Source: Armatimonadota bacterium
Lineage (GTDB): Bacteria > Armatimonadota > DTGP01 > JAHWJO01
Direction of reading: 5' to 3'
Assembly: GCA_019348365.1 (NCBI GenBank)
Contig: JAHWJO010000150.1
Span: forward strand, 1-9,233
DNA: 9,233 bases
Below are positions 1 to 7,033 of this stretch, in pieces (positions within the stretch are counted from its first letter, which is position 1; each line of letters opens with the position of its first letter). The notes beneath the pieces were generated by a model. The model was not told where the DNA came from, searched no databases, and worked only from the letters and a program-made list of their open reading frames with translations. The position numbers and the translations under genes are program-made.

Positions 1-15
1 GGTTCATATCTCTAG

Positions 16-393
16 CTTACCCTCTTCTCACTCCTTTCTATACACCCTCTTAGGCTAAAGCAGGTACCCGGCAAACCTACCCTCAATGAAGCGTATGCCG
101 TGCTCCAGCGAGAACTCCCCATAGGGACTTCCCCTCAGAAAGTTATGGCATGTCTACGAGATTACAACCTCAAGTATTACGTGTTGAGCCACCCGGACCA
201 CGATCTCAGCGATGAATCCATGCTACGTGATGCCGGACTCAATCCCGAAGAACTGAGTAAGGTAATCCAGACTTACATTCCATACGTCAAAATCGGTCCA
301 ATTTGACGAACCGATCTCATGCTCGCCTTCTATTTTGATCGGAAGGATAAACTGATGAAAACCCAGATTCAGGAGATCGGGACCGGCCTCTAA
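16..393 (+). pseudogene. small hypothetical protein gene interrupted by an in-frame TGA
   Basis: Seen: one reading frame is open from base 16 (after a TAG at 13-15) to a TGA at 304-306, then open again in the same frame to a TAA at 391-393. The first part reads ...AYAVLQRELPIGTSPQKVMACL... and the second RTDLMLAFYFDRKDKLMKTQ. Both parts look like genuine protein. A beta-strand such as LAFYFDRKDKL followed by QEIGTGL resembles the C-terminal end of small exported or lipoprotein-like hypothetical proteins with a 'PxGTxxxxV...L' N-terminal region; this is recall, and I cannot name a family. No ATG lies in this frame upstream of the conserved part; GTG at 100 is the first plausible start, so the N-terminus is probably lost too. 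A single C-to-T change (CGA to TGA) would explain the stop. Base composition is less GC-rich than in the rest of the window. The product, if any, ends at about 68 residues. Confidence 0.6.
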
Positions 394-451
394 CTTCGAT
401 AAAAGCTAAGTCTACTCCTCACCTTTTGAATAAATGACAGAAGCCAGGGTT

Positions 452-2047
452 TCACTCCTGCGAGGTCATCCATAGCCGCTCGAAGTTCTCCCTCGGCTGC
501 CAAACCAGCAGCTCCTTCGCCTTGCGATTGGAGTACCGCCCATGCGGGAGGTCCGCCGTGATGTTGAACACCTCGCAGGGGGAGGGCAGGGCGGCGGTTT
601 CCAGCGCGCGGCGGAGGGACCGCGCCCCGTCCCGCCACGAGATCGAGAACGGGTGGAGGTGCCCCGGCCTGGCGGTCTCCGGATTGACGAACGCGGTGTA
701 GAGGAGGACCGGGATCTCCAGATCGTACTCGTCCGCGAAGACCCGCATGATCTCCTGCCCCAGGTACTTGCTGTGCGAGTAGAGGTGCGCGCCGGGACGG
801 GGCGGCGCGTCCGCCGTCACGTCGTAGTCCCACTCGTAGCCCACGCCGGGCGCGACCGTCACCTGCTGCGGCCCGGTCTGCACTACGCGGCGGATGCGGT
901 GGGCCACGGCGGCCTGAGCGATATGATACGCCCCCAGCATGTTCACCCTAAACGCCTCCACCGGGTCCTCCCGGATCACCGTGCAGTTGAGGATCGCGTC
1001 CATCCCTTCACAGGCGGCGAGGACCTCTTCCGCATTCGTCACGTCCACCACGCGGCACTCGTGCGGGTCCCCGAGCGGCGTGGGGAGGGGCGCGCCGGGG
1101 GACTGCGGCTTCCCCTCCGCCGCGATCTCCTCCAGCGGGCGCACGTCCGTCAGCCGCAGGACGTACGAAGAGGCCAGTTCCCGCGCCGTTTCCGAAGCGA
1201 GCGGCCCGCCCGCGCCGAACACCACCACCTTACGTACCGGGCGGGAGGGGATCGGATGAGTCGGCGCAAATACTTCTCGCCATGAAGACTCGCCTTCGGT
1301 GTCCGGCCTCGCGTCTTCGGAAGGCCATTTGTCCCGAAAGTCATGCGCGGGCTGATACCCCAGCGCGTTCCCCGCCTCCGCGAGCCGCACCTTCGCCCGT
1401 GATCCGGCGGCGGTGAGGTGGAAGATCCTCCAGTCGTTCGGGCGGCCCGCCGTCTCCCGTCGGTACTCCAGCGCGCGCCGGACCCCCTCCACCGCGTCAT
1501 CGAGGTGCAGCCAGAGGGGATCGTAAGCGGCGGACCGGGCTTCCTCAGTGTCCACGATCCGCCCGAATCGGAGGCAGAGCGCGTGAAGCGGCAGCGCCCG
1601 CGCGCCCTCCCGCAGGGAGAGCTCCGCCAGCCATGGGCCGAGATCTTCCGCGCGGGGCCGGGGGCGAGGCCGCCAGCTTTCCGTCACGCGCCAGCTCGCG
1701 GGGAACCGGTCGAACAGGCCCAGTGTGCTCCCCAGGAGTATGCGATGCGCTCCCGCACCGGCGGCAGCGTTCGCTAGGACGTAGGTCCCTCGCGCGGCGT
1801 GGTCGAAACGGGTCGAGTCGTCGCCGGGCGGGGGGAACAGCGGCGCGAGGTGAAGGACCGCCTCCACGTCCTCCAAGGCTCCTGCCGTGAAATCCGGGTC
1901 TCGGAGGTCGCCTTCGAGACGCTCCACATTCGAGGGCAGGGGAGCGGTGTACCGGGCATCCACGGCCCGAAAAGTCAATTCCCCAGCGAGGGCGGAGTAG
2001 AGCGCGCGGGCGAGGGGGCTGTCGCCGCCGGTGACGAGAAGGCGCAT
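452..2047 (-). CDS. tandem double-domain NAD-dependent epimerase/dehydratase family protein
   Basis: The 531-residue protein contains two extended-SDR Rossmann units in a row, whereas a typical family member has one (about 300-330 residues). Unit 1 (about 1-260) starts MRLLVTGGDSPLA and has EGDLRD at 45-50 and LLGSTLGLF at 104-112. Its glycine motif is degraded (Ser and Ala where TGGxGxxG has Gly) and I see no YxxxK. Unit 2 (about 271-531) starts VVVFGAGGPLA (274-284), has TGPQQ at 391-395 where the active-site Ser/Thr is expected, and keeps YSHSK at 423-427. Both units end alike (FHLTAAG near 209-215; FNITADLPHGRY at 494-505). Unit 2 therefore probably carries any catalysis on a nucleotide sugar, uronate or similar substrate in the cytoplasm; unit 1 may be structural. 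ATG at 2047 has AAGAGG about 10 bases upstream; the stop is TGA. The gene lies 114 bases downstream of the MFS transporter gene, so co-transcription is possible. The family is certain; the substrate is unknown. Confidence 0.88.
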   Translation of the reverse strand: MRLLVTGGDSPLARALYSALAGELTFRAVDARYTAPLPSNVERLEGDLRDPDFTAGALEDVEAVLHLAPLFPPPGDDSTRFDHAARGTYVLANAAAGAGAHRILLGSTLGLFDRFPASWRVTESWRPRPRPRAEDLGPWLAELSLREGARALPLHALCLRFGRIVDTEEARSAAYDPLWLHLDDAVEGVRRALEYRRETAGRPNDWRIFHLTAAGSRAKVRLAEAGNALGYQPAHDFRDKWPSEDARPDTEGESSWREVFAPTHPIPSRPVRKVVVFGAGGPLASETARELASSYVLRLTDVRPLEEIAAEGKPQSPGAPLPTPLGDPHECRVVDVTNAEEVLAACEGMDAILNCTVIREDPVEAFRVNMLGAYHIAQAAVAHRIRRVVQTGPQQVTVAPGVGYEWDYDVTADAPPRPGAHLYSHSKYLGQEIMRVFADEYDLEIPVLLYTAFVNPETARPGHLHPFSISWRDGARSLRRALETAALPSPCEVFNITADLPHGRYSNRKAKELLVWQPRENFERLWMTSQE

Positions 2048-2117
2048 GGGTCATGATCCTCTTTGAATCGGAAGACGAGGGCCGGATGTGGTCCCCACCG
2101 CAAGAGAAGCGGCCCAG

Positions 2118-2138
2118 GGGAATCCGGAAGCGATTCCC
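2118..2138 (-). other. small hairpin between the MFS and epimerase genes
   Basis: GGGAATC (2118-2124) and GATTCCC (2132-2138) form a perfect 7-bp stem around a 7-base loop. It lies between the transporter stop and the epimerase start. In the direction of transcription (minus strand) no T-run follows, so it is not a standard intrinsic terminator. It could be an mRNA-stabilising or attenuating hairpin, or chance. Confidence 0.25.
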
Positions 2139-2161
2139 AGTATGATCATTCACCGGAGGCT

Positions 2162-3520
2162 TTATCCAGTGCCCCGGCTTTCAGAGGAGGATGCGGCGAC
2201 AACATCGGGCGTGTGACTCACTCTCTCGTGCTGGAGCCAGTAGTACACTGCCGTGATCAGGGTGATCCCGGCGACTCCCGACAGCGCCAGGAAGACCGCG
2301 TTCCACCCGCTCCGCTCGGCGAGCGCGCCCACGGCATACCCGCTCAGGAGCGCGCCGAAGTACCCCGCCCCGCCGATGAACCCCGCCGCTGTCGCCCCGC
2401 CCCGCCGCCCGCCCAGGTCGAGCGAGATCGCGCCTTCGAGGAACGAGTACGGCCCGAACAGGAAAAACGCCACGGCGGAGATGGCGACCACCGGCAGCGC
2501 GGCGCTCCCGGTCCGGGGAAGCACCCCCATCGCCAGGAGGATCAGGGCCAGCAGGGCGAGCGACCCGACGAGCAACGGCCCCCGCTGCCCGTGCGCGTAC
2601 CGGTCGCTCGCGTACCCCGACACGACCATGGAGACGCACCCGAACAGCGGGTAGAGCATGCTCCACTGCGCGGCCTGTCCGGCGGGGAGTCCGGCGGCTT
2701 CCGTCAAGTAGGTCGGTGTCCAGAGGTGGAACGACTCGCGGATGAACGTCAGCCCCATGCTCATGAACGCGATGACCCAGAAGGAGGGACTCTTTACGAA
2801 CGGGGCAAGGTGATTCCGCAGTCTGCGGTCCCGGGGAGGAGAGGCGCGATCCCGGAAGACCGTTCCGGCCTCTCCCACGTCTTCCCCCGCTTCTCCCGGC
2901 CTCTCTTTCAACGTAAACGTGAGGATCAGGAAAATCGCCGCCAGCGCCCCGGCGGACGCGAAGAAGAGTCCCCGCCAGCCCCAGCCCGCCTGGAGCAGCT
3001 GGCTGAGAAACAGCCGCGTCACCAGATCCCCGAGCAGGAAGCTCAGGCACAGCACCCCCATCACCCGCCCGTACTGGCCGGCAGGGAACGCGTGCGCCGT
3101 GATCCGTACCAGCGCGTTCCAGCCGGGGGACTGCACGAGCAGGTTCAGCGACCAGACGACGAGAAGCGCGCCGAACCCCGTCCCCAACCCGAAGAGGATC
3201 GTACAGAGGACCGAAGCGGCCATCCCGAAGAGGAACATCCGCCGGCCTCCGGTGTAATCCACGAGGACGCCGCTCGCCATCTTTCCGACGGCATAGAACA
3301 GCGCCCCCGACGTAGCGATGAGGCCGAGAGATTCTTTGGTCAGACCCCTGCTCACGAAAGACTCGAGCAGCAGCGGAGTGGCGACCGAGAGGTTCGAGCG
3401 GCAGAAATAGTATCCCGCGTACCCGACAAGGAGCGAGAGGAGCGTGGCCCGCCGCCAGCGGTCCACGTCGGTAGAGGAGGGGGAGTAGAGAGAAGAGGGA
3501 GAGTCCGGCTTTTCATCCAT
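2162..3520 (-). CDS. MFS transporter, organophosphate:phosphate antiporter (GlpT/UhpT-like) type
   Basis: A 452-residue inner-membrane protein with about 12 hydrophobic segments and a charged central loop near 205-240 (LKERPGEAGEDVG), as in major facilitator proteins. Helix 1 reads GYAGYYFCRSNLS with Arg41. This is followed by YAVGKMASGVLVDY with Lys80 and by FIRESFHLWTPTYL with Arg261 in the seventh helix. In GlpT two arginines in helices 1 and 7 bind the phosphate group and a lysine lies in the second helix; the same pattern is visible here, together with the P-G-W-N-A segment at 132-136 and SDRYAHGQRG at 305-314. Inference: exchange of a phosphorylated organic acid, glycerol or sugar compound for phosphate; the exact substrate is open. 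Length is normal for the family. ATG at 3520 has no clear Shine-Dalgarno sequence. The stop is TAA. The epimerase gene follows on the same strand. Confidence 0.85.
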   Translation of the reverse strand: MDEKPDSPSSLYSPSSTDVDRWRRATLLSLLVGYAGYYFCRSNLSVATPLLLESFVSRGLTKESLGLIATSGALFYAVGKMASGVLVDYTGGRRMFLFGMAASVLCTILFGLGTGFGALLVVWSLNLLVQSPGWNALVRITAHAFPAGQYGRVMGVLCLSFLLGDLVTRLFLSQLLQAGWGWRGLFFASAGALAAIFLILTFTLKERPGEAGEDVGEAGTVFRDRASPPRDRRLRNHLAPFVKSPSFWVIAFMSMGLTFIRESFHLWTPTYLTEAAGLPAGQAAQWSMLYPLFGCVSMVVSGYASDRYAHGQRGPLLVGSLALLALILLAMGVLPRTGSAALPVVAISAVAFFLFGPYSFLEGAISLDLGGRRGGATAAGFIGGAGYFGALLSGYAVGALAERSGWNAVFLALSGVAGITLITAVYYWLQHERVSHTPDVVAASSSESRGTG

Positions 3521-3559
3521 GAGAGCAATTGAACAGTGGAGAGGACGAGGAGAGCCTGC

Positions 3560-3718
3560 GGTACACGGATTTCACCGCGGATCCTAGCGGATGGAACTGC
3601 TATGGAACTGCGATGGAACCGCAGAGGAACGCGGATGGATGGGTATGTGAGCCTTATCTGAGTGTATCTATGTTCATCAGCGGTTTCAGAGGTCTTTATC
3701 CGTGTTTATCTGGGGTTC
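3560..3718. repeat. intergenic repeat block (ATCCGTGTTTATCTG-type units)
   Basis: The spacer between the MFS gene and oppF is built of related short units. Examples are TTCACCGCGGAT, imperfect copies of ATGGAACTG (3591-3625), CGCGGATGGATGGG, TATGTTCATCAGCGGTTTC, and TTTATCCGTGTTTATCTGGG at 3695-3714. The last unit is nearly the same as 6793-6817 and in the same orientation. Units of this kind are dispersed repeats in several high-GC bacterial lineages (recall, not checked). The right end of the block overlaps the 3' end of oppF. I see no protein-coding signal or clear promoter in it. Confidence 0.7.
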
Positions 3719-4553
3719 TAAAGAATCCGCCTGCCGCGGCCGTGACATGTCGATGCTCCGGGTCCAGCGTGGGAATCGAGCCGAGCAGCCGCCGCGTGTA
3801 GGCTTCCCGGGGATTCTCGAACGTCTCCACCACCGGCCCGTGCTCCACGATCCGTCCCGCTTCCATCACGGCGACCTCATCGGCCAGGTACTCCACGACT
3901 CCCAGGTTGTGGGTGATGAACAGGTAGGTCAGCCCATGCTCGCGCTGAAGGCGGCGCAGCAGGTTCAGCACCTGACTCTGCACCGAGACGTCCAGGGCGC
4001 TCGTGGGCTCGTCCAGCACGATGAAATGCGGGTTCACCGACAGCGCGCGGGCGATGGCGATCCGCTGCCGCTGTCCGCCGCTGAATTCGTGGGGGTAGCG
4101 GTCCAGCGCGCCGGGGGACAGCCCAACCTCTCCCAGAAGCTGCGCGGCCCGGTCCAACCGTTCGGCATGGCTGCCTCCCATCCGGTGTACGATCATCCCC
4201 TCCAGCAACGCTTCTCTCACGGTCATGCGCGCGTTCAACGACGCGTAAGGGTCCTGGAACACCACCTGCATCTCCTGGCGCAGCGCCAGGCGCTCTTTCC
4301 GGCTGCGGCTGGAAAACGAATGGCCCGCGTACCGGATCTCCCCGGCCGTCGGCTCCAGAAGGTCGAGGAGCATGAGGCCGACGGTGCTCTTCCCCGACCC
4401 GCTCTCCCCCACCAGCGCGAGGGTCTTCCCGCGCGTCACATCAAAGCTCACGTCATCGACCGCCCGTTTCCACTCGCGCGCTCCGAACAGCCCCTTGCGG
4501 AGGGGGAAGTCCTTCACCAGACCCCGGACGGACAGAAGGGGGGAATCGCTCAT
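3696..4553 (-). CDS. oppF: peptide/nickel-type ABC transporter ATPase, OppF/DppF-like
   Basis: A 285-residue cytoplasmic ATPase of an Opp/Dpp-type importer. Walker A is GESGSGKST at 49-57, the Q-loop FQDPYASLN has Gln100, the ABC signature is FSGGQRQR at 157-164, Walker B is IVLDEPTSALD at 178-188, and the switch His is at 215 (FITHNLG). All are intact, so the subunit should hydrolyse ATP as one half of a heterodimer with the upstream OppD. The start is set at ATG 4553 rather than farther upstream: AAGGAG lies 5-6 bases before it, and ATGA overlaps the oppD stop, the usual translational coupling. The protein is shorter than typical OppF (about 320-330 residues). After YTRRLLGSIPTLDP it lacks the C-terminal oligopeptide-type extension with cysteines. 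The last seven residues (RTPDKHG) and the TAA are encoded by the neighbouring repeat, so the original 3' end may have been replaced. Confidence 0.93.
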   Translation of the reverse strand: MSDSPLLSVRGLVKDFPLRKGLFGAREWKRAVDDVSFDVTRGKTLALVGESGSGKSTVGLMLLDLLEPTAGEIRYAGHSFSSRSRKERLALRQEMQVVFQDPYASLNARMTVREALLEGMIVHRMGGSHAERLDRAAQLLGEVGLSPGALDRYPHEFSGGQRQRIAIARALSVNPHFIVLDEPTSALDVSVQSQVLNLLRRLQREHGLTYLFITHNLGVVEYLADEVAVMEAGRIVEHGPVVETFENPREAYTRRLLGSIPTLDPEHRHVTAAAGGFFRTPDKHG

Positions 4554-4566
4554 GTCGTCTCCTTCA
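4550..4566 (-). promoter_or_regulatory. ribosome binding site and ATGA overlap coupling oppD to oppF
   Basis: On the minus strand GGTGAAGGAGACGACATGA contains a strong AAGGAG six bases before the oppF ATG, and the TGA in ATGA is the oppD stop. This decides the oppF start and indicates coupled translation. Confidence 0.8.
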
Positions 4567-5575
4567 CCGGCGCATAGCACTCCGATTCCCGGCGGTCCGG
4601 TATTTCCGGGTCGTACAGGTGGCATCGCGCTTCACTCTCCCCTGCCGGCAGCAGCCGGGGAGGGATCTTCGCGCAGGAGTCCCACCGGCAGGGGCAGCGC
4701 GGCTCGAACCGGCAGGCGGGGGGCCAGTGGGTCGCATCCGGGACGGTGCCCTGAAGCGTCGCCAGGTCCTGACCCCGCCGGTTCCGGGCCGGGAGACTCG
4801 CGAACAGGCCGCGCGTGTAAGGGTGCTGTGGCTCACGGAACAAGGCGCGGGTGGGCGCGGTCTCCACGATCTGGCCCGCGTACATCACCGCCACCCGGTC
4901 GGCCATCTCCGCCACGATGCCCAGGTCATGGGTGATAAGCAGCACCGCCATGCCCGTCTCTTTCTGCAATTTCCGGAGGAGATCGAGGATCTGTGCCTGC
5001 ACCGTCACGTCGAGGGCGGTCGTCGGCTCGTCAGCGATGAGGAGGTCGGGCTCGTTCGCCAGGGCGAGGGCGATCATCACCCGCTGCCGCATCCCGCCGG
5101 ACAGCTCGTGGGGGTACTGGCGCATGATCCGCGCCGGATCGTCCAGCTCCACCCGGTCCAGCAGCTCCAGAGCGCGGGAGCGGGCCTTCTCGCGCGGGAC
5201 GCCATGGACCCGCATGGCTTCTGTCAATTGCTGCCCGACGTTGTAGACGGGATTGAGACTCGTCATCGGCTCCTGGAAAATCATCGCGATCTCCTTGCCG
5301 CGAACCGCCCGCATGGAATCCCACGTCCGGTCGAGCAGGTCTTCCCCCCGGAACAGGATCCGCCCGCCCTCGACGTACCCGGCGGGTTCCGGCACGAGCT
5401 GGAGGATGGAAAGCGCCGTCATCGACTTCCCGCAGCCCGATTCCCCCACGATCGCCAGCGTCTCCCCGGCAGACAACTCGAAGCTGACCCCGTCCACCGC
5501 GCGCGCCGTGCCGCCCGGCACGCTGAGATAGGTCCGAAGGTTTTCCACCCGGAGTATAGGTTCCGATTGCGCCAC
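4550..5575 (-). CDS. oppD: peptide/nickel-type ABC transporter ATPase, OppD/DppD-like
   Basis: A 341-residue ATPase, the partner of the following oppF product. Walker A is GESGCGKS at 44-51, Gln101 lies in IFQEPMTSLNP, the signature is LSGGMRQR at 158-165, Walker B is LIADEPTTALD at 179-189, and His216 is in ITHDLG. The C-terminal oligopeptide/dipeptide extension is present: HPYTRGLFASLP at 251-262, then cysteines at 288, 295, 301 and 318 (CRFEPRCPCRWDSC...CHLY). Some Dpp-type ATPases carry an iron-sulfur cluster on such cysteines, but whether this one does cannot be read here. The start is GTG at 5575, directly after the oppC TAA with no gap; GGAG lies about 8-10 bases upstream and no in-frame ATG exists before residue 52. 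Length is normal. It works at the cytoplasmic face of the inner membrane in peptide or related uptake; the substrate cannot be assigned. Confidence 0.95.
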   Translation of the reverse strand: MAQSEPILRVENLRTYLSVPGGTARAVDGVSFELSAGETLAIVGESGCGKSMTALSILQLVPEPAGYVEGGRILFRGEDLLDRTWDSMRAVRGKEIAMIFQEPMTSLNPVYNVGQQLTEAMRVHGVPREKARSRALELLDRVELDDPARIMRQYPHELSGGMRQRVMIALALANEPDLLIADEPTTALDVTVQAQILDLLRKLQKETGMAVLLITHDLGIVAEMADRVAVMYAGQIVETAPTRALFREPQHPYTRGLFASLPARNRRGQDLATLQGTVPDATHWPPACRFEPRCPCRWDSCAKIPPRLLPAGESEARCHLYDPEIPDRRESECYAPVKETT

Positions 5576-6580
5576 TTAGCCGCTCCGCAAACGGGGATCG
5601 ATGGCATCGCGCAACGCATCCCCGAACACGTTGAACGCCAGCACCAGAATGAACAGCGCAGTGGAGGCCGCCGCCAGGTTCCACCAGATGATCGGATCGC
5701 GGGCCAGCTCCAGGAGCGCTCCTTCGATCATATTGCCCCAGCTCGCCGTCCCCTCTCCCACGCCGATCTGAAGGTAGGAGAGGACCGCTTCCGCCAGCAC
5801 GAGGCCGCTGAAGCCCAGCGTCACCGAAATGATGACGAGCGGCATCAGGTTCGGCAGGATATGCCTCATCATGATCCGGCCATGACCCACGCCCAGCGCT
5901 TTCGCCGCCCGCACGTACTCCCGGTCCCGGTGTTTCAGGGTCTCCCCGCGCGTCAGGCGGCACAGTCCCACCCAGGAGGTCACTCCCAGCGCGATGCAAA
6001 GCTGGATCAGCCCCCGGCCCATCACCATCATGAGGGCGATCAGCAGCAGGATGCCGGGAATGGAATCGAGCACCGTGTAGATGTACTGGATCCCGTCATC
6101 CACCCGCTTGCCGAAGTACCCCGCCGAGATCCCGAACAGGAGCGCCAGGGGAGTCACAATGAGGGAGGTCAGCCCGCCCACGATGAGCGCGGTCCGCACC
6201 CCCTTCAGCGTGATGTAGAGCACGTCGTTGCCGATGCTGTCGGTGCCGAGGAGGTGCCGCCCCTGAAGCCGGTGCGGTTTCGGCTCGCCGGTGGTCATGG
6301 TGGCGAGGGGAGCCGAGTAGGTGCGTTCCTTCGGGCGCTCGAAGAGGCGGTCGATGACGGTGCGGCGCGGCGCGTTCCGGTCGTCCTTCCAGCCGATGCT
6401 GTCGAGGAAACCGACGGTCCCGTAGAGGAGCATCACCGCGAGCGCGGCTATCGCCAGAGGATTGCGCCGCAGCCGCCGGTACGCCTCCGACCAGAGCGGC
6501 TGCCGGCCCGCCCGGAGGATGGCGTAAACCAGCGCCGCCGCCACCGCAACGGGAATGAGGTTAAGCAACAGATCCGACAT
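5576..6580 (-). CDS. oppC: peptide/nickel-type ABC transporter permease, OppC/DppC-like
   Basis: A 334-residue integral membrane subunit. It has an N-terminal hydrophobic segment (4-24), a second one (42-60) after the RRLRRNPLAIAALAV segment usual for OppC, a long periplasmic loop ending in HLLGTDSIGNDV (109-120), then the BPD_transp_1 core from about 125. The cytoplasmic EAA loop that docks on the ATPases is EYVRAAKALGVGHGRIMMRH followed by ILPN (221-244), well conserved. The extra N-terminal helix and long loop fit a subtype of OppC that I recall from peptide importers of other bacteria. ATG at 6580 has AAAGGA 6 bases upstream. The gene is first in the visible oppC-oppD-oppF block. No oppB or oppA precedes it: upstream are about 600 bases of repeats and then an insertion sequence. 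It would need an OppB partner encoded elsewhere. Confidence 0.93.
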   Translation of the reverse strand: MSDLLLNLIPVAVAAALVYAILRAGRQPLWSEAYRRLRRNPLAIAALAVMLLYGTVGFLDSIGWKDDRNAPRRTVIDRLFERPKERTYSAPLATMTTGEPKPHRLQGRHLLGTDSIGNDVLYITLKGVRTALIVGGLTSLIVTPLALLFGISAGYFGKRVDDGIQYIYTVLDSIPGILLLIALMMVMGRGLIQLCIALGVTSWVGLCRLTRGETLKHRDREYVRAAKALGVGHGRIMMRHILPNLMPLVIISVTLGFSGLVLAEAVLSYLQIGVGEGTASWGNMIEGALLELARDPIIWWNLAAASTALFILVLAFNVFGDALRDAIDPRLRSG

Positions 6581-6622
6581 GTTATTCCTTTAGCAGAAGG
6601 GAAGGGGTCGCAGGCCTGTGGA

Positions 6623-6641
6623 ACGCGGGGCTATGCCGCGT
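6623..6641. other. short hairpin upstream of oppC
   Basis: ACGCGG (6623-6628) and CCGCGT (6636-6641) form a perfect 6-bp stem with a 7-base loop in the oppC leader region. It may be a leader-RNA structure or part of the repeat-rich spacer. No T-run and no clear -35/-10 pair was seen nearby. Confidence 0.25.
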
Positions 6642-6665
6642 GGATGATTGAGGATTCTTTTACAC

Positions 6666-6689
6666 CGCAGAGACGCAGAGACGCAGAGA
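6666..6689. repeat. three tandem copies of CGCAGAGA
   Basis: The 8-base unit CGCAGAGA occurs three times in a row without change, preceded by TACAC and followed by A. This ACCGCAGAGACGCAGAGACGCAG type of sequence is a recurring spacer repeat in some bacterial genomes (recall). Confidence 0.8.
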
Positions 6690-6710
6690 ACCCCCAAGCC
6701 CCTGAAGATG

Positions 6711-6777
6711 GAGGATAGAGGATGGAGGATAGAAGATGGACCGCCCTGCAATCTTCTATCCTCCATCCTCTATCCTC
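6711..6777. repeat. perfect 27-bp inverted repeat (long hairpin)
   Basis: The left arm 6711-6737 (beginning GAGGATAGAGG) is the exact reverse complement of 6751-6777, with a 13-base loop (6738-6750). The arms themselves are made of repeats of GGATAGA/GGATGGA, so one strand is purine-rich and the other pyrimidine-rich. Cruciform formation or a very stable RNA hairpin is possible. It is not followed by a T-run, and it lies in a block of other repeats, so a REP- or MITE-like element is more likely than a terminator. Confidence 0.85.
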
Positions 6778-6778
6778 A

Positions 6779-6850
6779 AGGGGTCATCTGTGTTCATCCG
6801 TGTTCATCTGTTGGTTCGTCAATGACGAGTCTCATCAACAGGATGAACAT
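6779..6850. repeat. second copy of the ATCCGTGTTCATCTG-type repeat
   Basis: 6793-6817 (TTCATCCGTGTTCATCTG plus TTGGTTC) matches 3695-3718 with a few C/T changes and one extra base, in the same orientation. A related unit (TCATCTGTGTTCATC) directly precedes it. The following GTTGGTTCGTCAATGACGAG and TCATCAACAGGATGAACATG may belong to the same mosaic. The two copies flank the oppC-oppD-oppF block. Confidence 0.65.
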
Positions 6851-7033
6851 GACAAAAAGAAAGCAGGTGAGCAGATGGGAGACTTAAAAAGAACACCCAT
6901 CATGGAGGAGAACTCCCACATGCAGGCCCATGCTATCGCAACCACCCACTACATGCAATGCCCATCCATCCATCAGAACGGGGTCCGTTATAGAGCCATG
7001 GCCCGCAGGATGGGGATCTTCGGGCGAAAACGT
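6851..7033. other. spacer without recognisable gene
   Basis: Part of the roughly 600-base gap between oppC and the insertion sequence. An open frame runs through it on the plus strand but consists of translated repeats at both ends, and its central part shows no recognisable domain. I see no RNA gene and no fragment of oppB or oppA here. Confidence 0.4.

Noticed and set aside
2063..3532. 489-codon open frame on the plus strand
   Set aside because: Antisense to the MFS transporter gene; composition is Arg/Pro/Glu-rich as expected from a GC-rich shadow frame, with no domain.
4554..4625. Upstream start for oppF at 4625
   Set aside because: The extra residues overlap oppD and do not resemble the family; the ATG at 4553 has a strong AAGGAG and ATGA coupling.
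4619..6718. 699-codon open frame on the plus strand
   Set aside because: Runs opposite to oppD and oppC, whose motifs are complete; its His/Arg/Gln-rich translation is a shadow.
6660..6850. CRISPR array
   Set aside because: Repeats are short, of several kinds, without regular spacers, and no cas gene is near.
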